Source: an uncultured Collinsella sp.
Lineage (GTDB): Bacteria; Actinomycetota; Coriobacteriia; Coriobacteriales; Coriobacteriaceae
Direction: 5' to 3'
NCBI GenBank assembly: GCA_900544725.1
Contig: UQWK01000020.1
Span: 1 to 36,980, forward strand
Length of the DNA: 36,980 bases
Shown here in pieces: positions 1-8,169 of this stretch (its first letter is position 1; each line of letters starts with the position of its first letter). A model generated the notes under the pieces. The model was given only the letters and a program-made list of their open reading frames with translations. It was not told the origin of the DNA and searched no databases. Made by a program: the position numbers and the translations under genes.

Positions 1-972
1 GCCATTGCCTGCGGCTATCCCGTGCTGGGCTTCGACCGTAAGCCGGTCAGCGACCTGCCGAGCCTGCAGGCCTGCGCCTCGGCCGGTCAGTGCATCATCT
101 CGTCGGCCTACGACGAGGAGTTCCATGCGCGCGACCTGCTCACCTCGCTCGTGCTGCTCACGCGTCACGACACGGCACGCCGCACGTCCTACCTGCACGC
201 GCGCGACGCCCTGCTGCGCCTTGTGGAGCTGGGTGTGGTGCCGGTCGTCAACGAGAACGATACCGTCACCGTCGATGAGATCAAGTTTGGCGACAACGAC
301 ACGCTGGCGGCGCTTGTGAGCTGTCTGGTTTCCGCCGATCTGTGCGTGACGCTCTCGGACATCGATGGCCTCTATACCGCCAATCCGCACGAGGACCCCA
401 CGGCCGAGTTCGTCCCGGTCGTGCATAAGATCGACGCCAAGATCATCGCCTCGGCGGGCGATTCTTCCACATCGGTGGGCACGGGCGGCATGATCACCAA
501 GATCCGTGCAAGCCGCATTCTCATGACGGCCGGCATTCAGAGCGTGATTTGCTCGGGCGAGGAGCCCGATGCGCTCGTACGCCTGGCCCGAGGCGAGAGC
601 GTGGGTACGCTGTTCGACCCGCCGGCGGAACGTCTTGACATTGCGCCCCGCAAGCTGTGGATCGCGCTAGGTGACAAGGCGCATGGCTCGGTAACGGTTG
701 ACGACGGTGCCGCGAAGGCTCTGGTCAGCCGTGGCTCGTCCCTGCTCGCGGTGGGTATTCGCCAGGTCGATGGGGAGTTTGCCGAGGGCGATGTGCTCGA
801 TGTGTGCGATCCGAGCGGTATGGTTGTCGCCCGCGGTATCGCCGAGGCCGATTCGGACGTGCTGGAGCTTGCTGCCGGCCGCCGCCAGGACCAGATTGCC
901 AGCAACCGCCTGCTGGCAGACCTGGCCGAGAAGCCCGCGATCCACAGGGACAACTTGATTGTCTTCGCATAA
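1..972 (+). CDS. proB: Glutamate 5-kinase, 5'-truncated by the window edge
   Basis: Phosphorylates L-glutamate to glutamyl 5-phosphate, the first step of proline synthesis in the cytoplasm. The reading frame is open from base 1 with no start, so about 40 to 50 N-terminal residues lie outside the window; 323 codons are seen. The amino-acid kinase part shows VVPVVNENDTV and FGDNDTLAALV (substrate and ATP site), LSDIDGLYTANP, and the GTGGMITKI segment typical of the family. The last 80 or so residues, from PRKLWIALGDKAHGSV, form the C-terminal PUA domain found in the long form of ProB. proA, its usual operon partner, lies 1.8 kb further on the same strand but is separated by an opposing peptidase gene and a terminator, so the two are not one operon here. 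Confidence 0.95.
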   Translation, partial: AIACGYPVLGFDRKPVSDLPSLQACASAGQCIISSAYDEEFHARDLLTSLVLLTRHDTARRTSYLHARDALLRLVELGVVPVVNENDTVTVDEIKFGDNDTLAALVSCLVSADLCVTLSDIDGLYTANPHEDPTAEFVPVVHKIDAKIIASAGDSSTSVGTGGMITKIRASRILMTAGIQSVICSGEEPDALVRLARGESVGTLFDPPAERLDIAPRKLWIALGDKAHGSVTVDDGAAKALVSRGSSLLAVGIRQVDGEFAEGDVLDVCDPSGMVVARGIAEADSDVLELAAGRRQDQIASNRLLADLAEKPAIHRDNLIVFA

Positions 973-1015
973 CCAATTGACGCTGCGCGCCGCCCAGAGC
1001 GACAATTTGTCATTC

Positions 1016-1057
1016 AAAAGGCGAGGCATGACCATCAGGTCTATGCCTCGCCTTTTT
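1016..1057 (+). terminator. Rho-independent terminator of proB
   Basis: A 13-base-pair stem (1017-1029 with 1043-1055, core GGCGAGGCAT/ATGCCTCGCC) closes a 13-base loop and runs into five T residues at 1053-1057. It lies 45 bases after the proB stop. Confidence 0.9.
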
Positions 1058-1179
1058 CATGCCAACTTGTTCGCTCTGGACGACGCTCGCTTCTTTTGTT
1101 CGACCTACGATATGAAGCCACTCGCTCTGGGGCGTTTTCGCTTTCCGTCCTCTACCTGCGATGACGTCATAAACCTGGC

Positions 1180-1220
1180 ACTTGGGGACGTTCCTTATGT
1201 GCCTGCAGCTGGGGACACTC
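1180..1220. repeat. Fragment of dispersed GGGGAC repeat family
   Basis: Two GGGGAC words (1184-1189 and 1211-1216) lie 27 bases apart in the spacer just past the stop of the leftward peptidase gene. The same word, often within GGGGACAAGC or AGGAGTGTCCC, recurs near 4074, 4795, 7795, 8095 and 27238-27267. It looks like a degenerate dispersed intergenic repeat; its function is unknown. Confidence 0.4.
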
Positions 1221-1225
1221 CTACG

Positions 1226-2644
1226 CTAGAAGATTCGGCGCAGGTCTCCGCGGTTGAGGGCTTCGTCGAAGAGGTGCTTGAATACCACGCTTCCGTGCAG
1301 GCCGTCGTGCTCGAACTCGTTGGTCACCCAGGCGTGCGAGTTGCCCACGCGGCTGAGCGTGTCGAGCTGCAGGCCCGAATCCACGTACATGTCGTCGAAG
1401 TACACGGCGGCTTGGAGTGGCACCTCATTGCATGCTAGGCGCTGCGGGTCGTAGATCTTGTCCCAGCTGGTGTCCTCCATCAGCAGGTCCATCGCCGGCT
1501 TGAAAGGCTTAAGTTCGGGCATCTGCTCAAACATCCACGGGAACATGGCCTCGCCGGTAAACATGAGCGGACGAGCGAGTGTGTCGAACTCGGCACGATG
1601 AGCTTTCTCTTCTGCCGCGGCCCAGCGAATGGGCATGGTGTCGCCGTCGGCGTAGATGAACTCCTGAAGCGTCCAGTACAGCGGATTCGTGCGCGTGTTG
1701 GTGCGCTCGAAGGCGCGCATCAAAAAGCTATCGGATACCGAGGCACCGCAACTCAGCGTACCGTCGCCGTCAACAAAAGCGTGATCGATAATCCAATGCA
1801 TGCGCTCAAAGCTCGGCTTCATGCCAAAGTCGCTGCCCATAAGCTGCAGGCGCTCCACCGTCATTGGCGAGCCGTCGGGCAGCACGGGCCTCTGCTCCTC
1901 AAGCGCATCGGCAAGAACCGCCACGCGCTCGACGTCGGCGGGGTAGCGGTCGTAATACTGCTGCGTTTTGGCGGCCATGCGCGGGAAGGTGTGCGCGTAG
2001 ACCTCGCTGGCGCTCGCCGGGACGTGGGGGATGCCACCACAGGTAAAGCTCGCCGCCACGCCCTCGGGGAAGAGCGACAGGTAGCTCAGCGTCAAAAAGC
2101 CGCCGTAGCTTTGGCCGAGCGTGACCCACGGCTTGCCGCCAAAGCCCACGAGGCGCAGGTACTCAAAATCGCGCACGATGGAGCTGGCGAGGTGGCGCTT
2201 GAGGAAGTCCGCCTGCGAGCGTGCGGCATCGGAGCCGGCCGCCGTCGCGCGCTCGCCCAGAGCGGCAATCGTGCGCCCGTCTACACAGCTGCTGCGCCCG
2301 GTACCGCGCTGGTCGGGCAGCACGACGCGGAAAAGCTTGACGGCCTCTTCGATCCAGCCATCGCTTGTGGGCGACAGCGGACGCGGGCTCTCGCCGCCGG
2401 GGCCGCCCTGCAAAAACAGGAGCAGCGGCAGATCGTCGTTGATGTGGTCGGGCGCGCAAACCACGCGGTAGAAGAGCTTGATGCTCTCGGGCGCGCCGGC
2501 GATGGGTGCCGGCATAGCGCCGCGGCGCATGGTGCTGCCGACGGCCAACAGCATCGGCTCCAGACCGCGCCAATCCAAGGGGACGTCGATACTGTGGTCC
2601 TCGACGTAAAGGCCGGAGACGTGGTACGAAGTGATGAGGGCCAT
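1226..2644 (-). CDS. Alpha/beta hydrolase, prolyl aminopeptidase-like (family S33)
   Basis: Predicted cytoplasmic serine peptidase or hydrolase of 472 residues. Visible signatures are the oxyanion-hole motif QGGPGGE near residue 82, DQRGTGRS near 115 (a hallmark of proline iminopeptidases), the nucleophile elbow GQSYGG with Ser about 179, and a C-terminal His in the HDGLHG stretch near 445-449. The lid region between the elbow and the His is long, as in S33 tripeptidyl/prolyl aminopeptidases. The frame stays open far upstream, but MALITSYHVSG is chosen as start because a GGAAG ribosome site precedes it and the upstream part is Arg-rich shadow sequence. It sits between proB and proA on the opposite strand; a proline-releasing peptidase beside proline biosynthesis genes may or may not be meaningful. 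The substrate cannot be read from sequence. Confidence 0.85.
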   Translation of the reverse strand: MALITSYHVSGLYVEDHSIDVPLDWRGLEPMLLAVGSTMRRGAMPAPIAGAPESIKLFYRVVCAPDHINDDLPLLLFLQGGPGGESPRPLSPTSDGWIEEAVKLFRVVLPDQRGTGRSSCVDGRTIAALGERATAAGSDAARSQADFLKRHLASSIVRDFEYLRLVGFGGKPWVTLGQSYGGFLTLSYLSLFPEGVAASFTCGGIPHVPASASEVYAHTFPRMAAKTQQYYDRYPADVERVAVLADALEEQRPVLPDGSPMTVERLQLMGSDFGMKPSFERMHWIIDHAFVDGDGTLSCGASVSDSFLMRAFERTNTRTNPLYWTLQEFIYADGDTMPIRWAAAEEKAHRAEFDTLARPLMFTGEAMFPWMFEQMPELKPFKPAMDLLMEDTSWDKIYDPQRLACNEVPLQAAVYFDDMYVDSGLQLDTLSRVGNSHAWVTNEFEHDGLHGSVVFKHLFDEALNRGDLRRIF

Positions 2645-2757
2645 GCGGTACTTCCGTTCGTTGCGGTGTTTCGGGTTGACCAATTCTACCGCCGCGCGCG
2701 AGGGCATGCACAAATCGGCTACCATGGTGGTCAAACATCTAAGAGAAAGGGCCGTCC

Positions 2758-4044
2758 ATGTCGGTCGATATAGCCACGTATGTCCACGATCTTGCCGTTG
2801 AGGCCAAGGCCGCTTCGGGCGCGCTTGCCATGGCGAGTGATGAGCAGCGTCAGGAGGCCGTGCGCGCCATGGCCACAGCGCTGCGCGACGGTGTCGATTC
2901 CATCGTTGCCGCCAACGAGCTCGATATGTCCGCCGCGCGCGATGCGGGGACCTCGGCGGGGCTCCTCGATCGCCTGTTGCTGACGCCCGAGCGCGTCGAG
3001 GGCATGGCCGCCGGCCTGGAGAAGCTCGCCGAGCTGCCCGATCCTGTCGGCCGCGTGCTCGACCACCGCGTGCTTGCAAGCGGCGTGGACCTCACCCGCG
3101 TGAGCGTGCCGCTGGGCCTGGTCGCCATGGTCTATGAGGCGCGCCCCAACGTGACGGCCGATGCCGCGGGCATCTGCATCCGCACCGGCAACGCCTGCAT
3201 TCTGCGCGGCGGTTCGCTGGCCTATCACTCGTGCGCCATGATTGCCGAACTGCTGGCCGATGCGCTCGAGGCCAAGGGTTTCCCGCGCGAGGCTATCTCG
3301 ATGATCGAGTCCACCGACCGCGAGGCCACCGGCGAGCTCATGAAGCTCCGCGGCATCGTCGATGTGCTCATTCCGCGTGGCGGTGCGGGCCTGATCCAGC
3401 GCTGCGTGCGCGAGTCGCTTGTGCCGGTGATCGAGACGGGCACGGGCAACTGCCATATCTACGTGCATGAATCCGCCGACTTTGACAAGGCGCTCAACAT
3501 TATCGTCAATGCCAAGACCCAGCGCGTGGGCGTGTGCAATGCCGCCGAGTCGCTGCTGGTCGACCGTGCCGTGGCCGACGCGTTTTTGCCCGCAGTCGTG
3601 GCCGTGCTGCACGACCACGGCGTGCTGATTCACGGCGACGAGGCCACGTGCGCCGCATGCGCCGACGCTGGGCTTGCCGAGGGCGACAACTATGTTGCCG
3701 CGACTGAGGAGGACTGGGGCCGTGAGTACCTGGCGCTCGAGATGAGCGTGAAGGTCGTGGCGAACGAGGACGAGGCCATCGCACACATCAACCGCTACGG
3801 CACCATGCACTCCGAGGCCATCGTTGCCGAGGACGAGGATGCCTGTGAGCGCTTCCTGGATGCGGTCGATGCCTCGACCGTGTACGCCAACGCCAGCACG
3901 CGTTTCACTGACGGCGGTGAGTTTGGGCTGGGTGCCGAGATCGGTATCTCGACCCAAAAGCTCCACGCCCGCGGCCCCTTTGCCGCCGAGGCCCTCACCA
4001 CCTACAAATACAAGCTCCGCGGCACCGGCCAGTTCCGCCCCTAA
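2758..4044 (+). CDS. proA: Glutamate-5-semialdehyde dehydrogenase (gamma-glutamyl phosphate reductase)
   Basis: Reduces glutamyl 5-phosphate with NADPH to glutamate 5-semialdehyde, the second step of proline synthesis. The 428-residue length fits the family. The aldehyde-dehydrogenase fold shows the substrate-binding YEARPNVTADA stretch near residue 130, LIPRGGAGLI near 205, and the catalytic cysteine in RVGVCNAAESLLVD (Cys 260). The C-terminal FTDGGEFGLGAEIGIST block is diagnostic of ProA. The start is an ATG 9 to 10 bases after AGAGAAAGGG. The spacer to the divergent peptidase gene is only 113 bases and must hold both promoters. Confidence 0.97.
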   Translation: MSVDIATYVHDLAVEAKAASGALAMASDEQRQEAVRAMATALRDGVDSIVAANELDMSAARDAGTSAGLLDRLLLTPERVEGMAAGLEKLAELPDPVGRVLDHRVLASGVDLTRVSVPLGLVAMVYEARPNVTADAAGICIRTGNACILRGGSLAYHSCAMIAELLADALEAKGFPREAISMIESTDREATGELMKLRGIVDVLIPRGGAGLIQRCVRESLVPVIETGTGNCHIYVHESADFDKALNIIVNAKTQRVGVCNAAESLLVDRAVADAFLPAVVAVLHDHGVLIHGDEATCAACADAGLAEGDNYVAATEEDWGREYLALEMSVKVVANEDEAIAHINRYGTMHSEAIVAEDEDACERFLDAVDASTVYANASTRFTDGGEFGLGAEIGISTQKLHARGPFAAEALTTYKYKLRGTGQFRP

Positions 4045-4062
4045 ACCCCTCGCAAACGAAAA

Positions 4063-4097
4063 ACCACCGCAAAGGGGACAAGCATCTTTGCGGTGGT
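4063..4097 (-). terminator. Terminator of the HD-domain gene (acts leftward)
   Basis: A perfect 12-base-pair stem, ACCACCGCAAAG (4063-4074) with CTTTGCGGTGGT (4086-4097), has loop GGGACAAGCAT. Read leftward it ends in TTTTT, so it stops transcription from the gene at 4120-4719; it also lies 18 bases after proA and may serve both strands. The loop carries the GGGGACAAGC word shared with the hairpin at 4777-4811. Confidence 0.8.
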
Positions 4098-4119
4098 ATT
4101 GCGCTTTGGGCGAAGCGGA

Positions 4120-4719
4120 TTAGGCCTGGAAGGTGTCGCGGTCGGGGGCGAAGGACTGCATTGCTGCGATGGTGCGGTCGAAGAGCTCGGGAAGCTCCCA
4201 GCCCAGCATCTCGGCGCCCTGCGAAATCACATCGCGCGAGCAGCCGGCGGCAAAGCGCTTGTCCTTGAACTTCTTCTTGAGCGACTTGGTCGTAAAGTCC
4301 ATGACGCTCTTGCTCGGGCGCATGATGACGGCGGCGCCGATCAGGCCGGTGAGCTCATCGCAGGCAAACAGGATCTTTTCCATCTGCAGCTCGGGCTTGG
4401 GCAGCGAAGAGTTGAAGTCTGACGTGTGCGTCTGGATGGCACGGATAAGCTCGGGAGTCGCACCCTCACCCTCGAGAATCTCGGCGGCATAGATGGTGTG
4501 GTTCATGGGGTCGTCCTCATGCTCCTCCCAATCCAAGTCATGCAGTAGGCCGACGATGCCCCAAAACTCCTCGTTCTCGGGGTCGAACTCGCGCGCAAAG
4601 TAGCGCATGGTGCCCTCGACCGTCTCGCCGTGGGTGATGTGGAACGGATCTTTGTTGTGCTCGTTGAGCAGTTCGAACGCGCGGTCGCGGGTGATTCCGG
4701 CGGTAAGCGGCTCTGCCAT
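4120..4719 (-). CDS. HD-domain putative metal-dependent phosphohydrolase
   Basis: A 199-residue cytoplasmic protein with the HD superfamily signature: an early His (THGETVEG near residue 30), the paired His-Asp in GLLHDLDWEEH near residue 59, and a further DELTGLIGA helix with a conserved Asp. Proteins of this type hydrolyse phosphate esters of nucleotides or small metabolites; the substrate is not evident. The start is supported by AAGGAG eight bases before the ATG. It is a single-gene unit, with its own terminator at 4063-4097 and a hairpin between it and the upstream CarD gene. Confidence 0.8.
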   Translation of the reverse strand: MAEPLTAGITRDRAFELLNEHNKDPFHITHGETVEGTMRYFAREFDPENEEFWGIVGLLHDLDWEEHEDDPMNHTIYAAEILEGEGATPELIRAIQTHTSDFNSSLPKPELQMEKILFACDELTGLIGAAVIMRPSKSVMDFTTKSLKKKFKDKRFAAGCSRDVISQGAEMLGWELPELFDRTIAAMQSFAPDRDTFQA

Positions 4720-4776
4720 AAGAGACTCCTTGTGCTCGTGGGTATCGATAAGAGTGAATACTACTAGAACAAGAAT

Positions 4777-4815
4777 ACCGCCACAAAGGTGCTTGTCCCC
4801 TTTGTGGCGGTTTTT
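4777..4815. terminator. Hairpin between CarD-family and HD-domain genes
   Basis: ACCGCCACAAA (4777-4787) pairs perfectly with TTTGTGGCGGT (4801-4811). The loop contains GTGCTTGTCCCC, the complement of the loop in the hairpin at 4063-4097. The T run lies on the plus strand although the gene that needs it (CarD family, ending at 4822) runs leftward, so its termination efficiency in that direction is uncertain. Confidence 0.6.
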
Positions 4816-4821
4816 GGCAGG

Positions 4822-5307
4822 TTAGTTGAGGGCGGCTTGGGCTAGGCGGGCTTCGGCGTCCTCCTCGGTGACACCCAGGGCCACAGCGAACTCCTCGATG
4901 GAGCGGCGCTTGGCTTCCTTGAGTACGCGCATGTAGTAAGAGCTGGGTTTTTTATCTGCTTCCTCGGCCTGGCGAATACGGTGCATCATGGTTTTTGCCA
5001 CGCGGACCGTCTCGGGCGCACCCAGCTTGAGCTGCTGCTTAAAGTGCGTCTCCTCCAGCGAGCTGTTGCGCTCGGTAAAGGTGTCGCACTCCAGCTCGTC
5101 GTAGTGGCTCAGCAGGTGCTCGGCATCTTGCTGGGAGATGGCGGCGTGCAAACGGTCGGCCTGCGCCACGGGATACATGAGGATCGTCTGCGCATGTCCC
5201 TGCTTGGTCTCGAGCAACAGCATGGGCTGCGGCGTGTCGTCCCTAAAACCGACGACAGTGCAGACTCCCTGACCCGGATGAATGACGTGTTGACCGATTG
5301 AGAACAT
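4822..5307 (-). CDS. CarD-family transcriptional regulator
   Basis: A 161-residue protein that begins with the RNA-polymerase-interacting Tudor-like domain: FSIGQHVIHPGQGVCTVVGF is the classic CarD/CdnL opening (residues 2-21), followed by a helical C-terminal DNA-binding domain with basic segments (VAKTMMHRIRQAEEADKKPSSYYMRVLKEAKRR). Family members bind the RNA polymerase beta subunit and stabilise open promoter complexes. Residues about 20-60 differ from the mycobacterial protein (MLLLETKQGHAQTILMYPV), so it may be a paralogue rather than the housekeeping CarD. The start has GGAGG six bases upstream of the ATG. Monocistronic by layout. Confidence 0.85.
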   Translation of the reverse strand: MFSIGQHVIHPGQGVCTVVGFRDDTPQPMLLLETKQGHAQTILMYPVAQADRLHAAISQQDAEHLLSHYDELECDTFTERNSSLEETHFKQQLKLGAPETVRVAKTMMHRIRQAEEADKKPSSYYMRVLKEAKRRSIEEFAVALGVTEEDAEARLAQAALN

Positions 5308-5649
5308 GCTACCTCCAACTTATACGAATTCACGTATGTTAAGAATACCACGCTGACGTGCGTAAACCCTTACTTTATGCAGGAAAAGCACACAACTCCG
5401 ATAGGTAAGAGTATTCGATAAAATGCACCACCCATTCATATGTTTATGCAGTTCCAACGCGTGCATAATCTGCAGGCAAACCGCCAACTTTGTACTGCCG
5501 CGCAGGAGCGGTAGTCATTTTTGTGCATATGCAATATCTATTAGCTTTACCCTGCGACAGTGTGCGTCGCTTGTGATAGAGTGCTACAAACTCTGGCTTT
5601 TGCCCTACGAGTGACCAAGAGCTCGGGGGCTTTAACACAAGGAGGATCT
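5308..5649. other. Intergenic region upstream of argS
   Basis: This 342-base, AT-richer spacer lies between two divergent genes. It holds a hairpin with a T run at 5494-5522 (listed separately) and a weak promoter-like pair (CTGCGA, 17 bases, GATAGA near 5551-5579) placed to drive argS. A GTATTCGATAAAATGCACC stretch at about 5409-5427 resembles the repeats near 21362 and 21569. No coding frame here is convincing. Confidence 0.5.
5494..5522 (+). terminator. Stand-alone terminator-like hairpin upstream of argS
   Basis: ACTGCCGC (5494-5501) pairs with GCGGTAGT (5508-5515) around a six-base loop, followed by CA and five Ts. No plus-strand gene lies before it, so it would end either a small RNA started in this spacer or an argS leader. 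Confidence 0.45.
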
Positions 5650-7503
5650 ATGCCCGAGAAGATTGAAGAGCTGGTACGCGCTGCGCTTGCTGCGGCCCAG
5701 GAGGCCGGCGACCTTTCCGCATTTGAACTTGACGATTGCGCCATCGAGCGACCGGCTGACACTTCTCATGGCGAGTGGACCTCCACCATGGCCCTGAAGT
5801 CCGCCAAGCTGGCCCACTGCGCCCCGCGCAAGATTGCCGAGGCCGTCGTTGCCCATATGCCCGAGGACCCCGCGATCGAGAAGGTCGAGATCGCCGGTCC
5901 TGGCTTCATCAACTTCTACCTCTCCGTTGCCGTCAAGAACGCCATCTTCGGCGAGGCCCGCGAGAAGGGCATGGACTTCGCTAAGTCCAACGTCGGCGGC
6001 GGCCTGAAGACCCAGGTCGAGTTCGTTTCCGCCAACCCCGTCGGCCCCATGCACATCGGCCATGGCCGCTGGGCCGCGCTGGGCGACTCCCTTTGCCGCG
6101 TTATGGACCACGCCGGTTACGACATCCAGCGTGAGTTCTACATCAACGACCACGGCTCGCAGATGAACACCTTCGGCAACTCCATCAGCACGCGCTATAT
6201 GCAGCTTGCCGATATCATCGCCAAGCAGGGCGTGGATATCGACGAGGCTCACAAGCTGCTGATCGCCGACCGCGATGCCTTTGTCGCCGACGAGAACGAC
6301 GAGCACCCCGAGACCCATCCGTATCAGGACAACTTTGCCGAGACTCTGGGCAAGGATTCCTACGGCGGCGACTATATCATCGACGAGGCTGCCGAGTTCT
6401 GGCGCACCGACGGCGACAAGTGGGTCGAGGCCGATCCGCAGGAGCGCATGGAGAGCTTCCGTGAGCGCGGCTACGTGAAGATGGTCGACAACATGCGCGA
6501 CCTCTGCCACGCCGTCAATTGCGACTTCGATCGTTGGTTCTCCGAGCGCTCGCTGTATGTGAAGGACACCGAGGGCGAGACTGCCGGCACTTCCGCCGTT
6601 GACCGCGCTTTTGAGAAGCTCGACAAGATGGGCTACCTCTACACCAAGGACGGCGCCCTGTGGTTCCGCTCCACCGATCTGGGCGACGACAAGGACCGCG
6701 TCCTGATCAAGTCCGACGGCGAGTACACCTACTTCGCCTCCGACGTTGCCTATCACTGGGACAAGTTCCAGCGCGTCGACCACGTCATCGACATCTGGGG
6801 CGCCGACCACCACGGCTACATCGAGCGCGTCCGCTGCGTCTGCGACGCTCTGGGTTACCCCGGCAAGTTTGAGGTTCTGCTGGGCCAGCTCGTCAACCTA
6901 CTGCGCAACGGCAAGCCCGTCCGTATGTCCAAGCGCAAGGGCACCATGGTGACCCTTCAGGAGCTCGTCGACGAGGTCGGCTCCGATGCCGCTCGCTACA
7001 CGCTCATCTCCAAGAGCTCTAACCAGATGGTCGACTTCGATATCGAGGCCGTCAAGAAGCGCGACAACTCCAACCCGGTGTACTACGTGCAGTACGCTCA
7101 CGCCCGCGTGTGCTCCATTCTGCGCCGTGCCGCCGACGTTACGCCCGAGCAGGCTGACGAGATGGGCATGAAGGCCGTCGCCGCCAAGGCCATCGGTGAG
7201 AACGTCGATTACTCGCTGCTGACCGACCCGACCGAGCTCGCCCTTTCGCGTAAGCTCAACGAGCTCACCGACCTCATCGCCAGCTGCGCTCGCGACCGCG
7301 CCCCGTTCCGTCTGACGCACTTTGCCGAGGAGCTCGCCGGCGACTTCCATAGCTTCTACGCCGCCTGCCAGGTGCTGCCGAGCGAGGGCCGTCCCGTCGA
7401 CCCCGAGCTCTCGCGCGCCCGTCTGGCCGCCTGCGACGCCGTCCGCGTGACGCTCGCCCTGGTGCTCACCCTTGTTGGCGTGACCGCCCCCGAGCAGATG
7501 TAA
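5650..7503 (+). CDS. argS: Arginyl-tRNA synthetase
   Basis: Charges tRNA-Arg with arginine using ATP. The 617-residue class I synthetase has the N-terminal additional domain, the HIGH motif as HIGH at residues 135-138 within SANPVGPMHIGHGRWAALGD, the KMSKS-type motif as RMSKR at 425-429, and a C-terminal DALR anticodon-binding domain starting at YVQYAHARVCSILRR. The frame is open 30 codons further upstream, but MPEKIEELV is chosen because AAGGAGG stands directly before it. Typical of high-GC Gram-positive ArgS in length. It is followed by a strong terminator. Confidence 0.98.
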   Translation: MPEKIEELVRAALAAAQEAGDLSAFELDDCAIERPADTSHGEWTSTMALKSAKLAHCAPRKIAEAVVAHMPEDPAIEKVEIAGPGFINFYLSVAVKNAIFGEAREKGMDFAKSNVGGGLKTQVEFVSANPVGPMHIGHGRWAALGDSLCRVMDHAGYDIQREFYINDHGSQMNTFGNSISTRYMQLADIIAKQGVDIDEAHKLLIADRDAFVADENDEHPETHPYQDNFAETLGKDSYGGDYIIDEAAEFWRTDGDKWVEADPQERMESFRERGYVKMVDNMRDLCHAVNCDFDRWFSERSLYVKDTEGETAGTSAVDRAFEKLDKMGYLYTKDGALWFRSTDLGDDKDRVLIKSDGEYTYFASDVAYHWDKFQRVDHVIDIWGADHHGYIERVRCVCDALGYPGKFEVLLGQLVNLLRNGKPVRMSKRKGTMVTLQELVDEVGSDAARYTLISKSSNQMVDFDIEAVKKRDNSNPVYYVQYAHARVCSILRRAADVTPEQADEMGMKAVAAKAIGENVDYSLLTDPTELALSRKLNELTDLIASCARDRAPFRLTHFAEELAGDFHSFYAACQVLPSEGRPVDPELSRARLAACDAVRVTLALVLTLVGVTAPEQM

Positions 7504-7550
7504 TCTGCGGGTCATTTGACCGCGCAGGCTTGGTTTAACTGAGCCTTGAA

Positions 7551-7583
7551 AGCCCGATCTCCATCGCGGAGGTCGGGCTTTTT
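7551..7583 (+). terminator. Terminator of argS
   Basis: AGCCCGATCTCC (7551-7562) pairs with GGAGGTCGGGCT (7568-7579; one wobble) around ATCGC, then five Ts. Confidence 0.92.
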
Positions 7584-7664
7584 GCGTTTGGCAGGGCTTT
7601 TTGGCGTGTTGGAAAATGCTACAAAAACGCAACTATACCGGTTTACGGGACTGAATCGCTGTCT

Positions 7665-7735
7665 GGCGACCATGGCGCCAATAGCGAAATTAAAACCGCA
7701 GGTAGACGGCTTGCCGAATATAAAAAATGCAGGGT
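7665..7735. repeat. Degenerate copy A of a repeat core in the argS-rho spacer
   Basis: ATTAAAACCGCAGGTAG at 7689-7705 followed by a GGCTTGC word is repeated 227 bases later at 7916-7932. Both copies are framed by ACCAT on the left and ATGGT on the right, able to pair. Copy A lacks the long inverted arms that frame copy B. Confidence 0.6.
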
Positions 7736-7841
7736 ATGGTTGGCTTGCGCCGTTCTTGCACCGTAATCCGCCATAGTTTTGAAAATGACTCCTTGGGGAC
7801 GGAGGAATACGGATCATTTTTGTCCCGGGTGAGAGCAGTGC

Positions 7842-8037
7842 GAAACCGTCCGCCACGAATCGCGCTTATCTACTACGTTTAGTCGCATACCCCGAACCAT
7901 GATTAAAGGTGCGATATTAAAACCGCAGGTAGCGGGCTTGCGATTTTAGGAAGATCGAGGGAATGGTCAGGGGTCGTGGGTCAAACGTAGTAGATAAGCG
8001 CGATTCGTGGCGTGGCTATTCCGGATGCCACGGTTTC
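7842..8037. repeat. 196-base imperfect palindrome (MITE-like or structured RNA)
   Basis: A 30-base perfect inverted repeat (7851-7880 with 7983-8012; contains CTTATCTACTACG and its complement) is extended outward by eight pairs (GAAACCGT 7842-7849 with ACGGTTTC 8030-8037, across a 16-base bulge). Inward it continues with ACCCC/GGGGT and ACCAT/ATGGT. The apex holds copy B of the core repeat (7916-7932). It lies in the 804-base gene-free spacer 7504-8307; no protein is encoded. It may be a non-autonomous mobile element or a conserved structured RNA. Confidence 0.75.
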
Positions 8038-8135
8038 ACTCCTCTAGCGCGACATTTCAAGGCGCTTTTGATTAAGACACTTTTGAGGAGGAGTGTCCCT
8101 GATGACTAGGCGTTTAAGAACGTCCGATGACTAAG

Positions 8136-8163
8136 TTGCAGGTGGTTGCGGTTGTGTTACACT
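8136..8163 (+). promoter_or_regulatory. Predicted promoter of rho
   Basis: TTGCAG (8136-8141) and TACACT (8158-8163) are spaced by 16 bases, giving a leader of about 135 bases before the rho start. Confidence 0.55.
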
Positions 8164-8169
8164 AACGCT

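Noticed and set aside
2731..3966. 411-codon open frame opposite proA
   Set aside because: Shadow of proA; composition typical of antisense frames.
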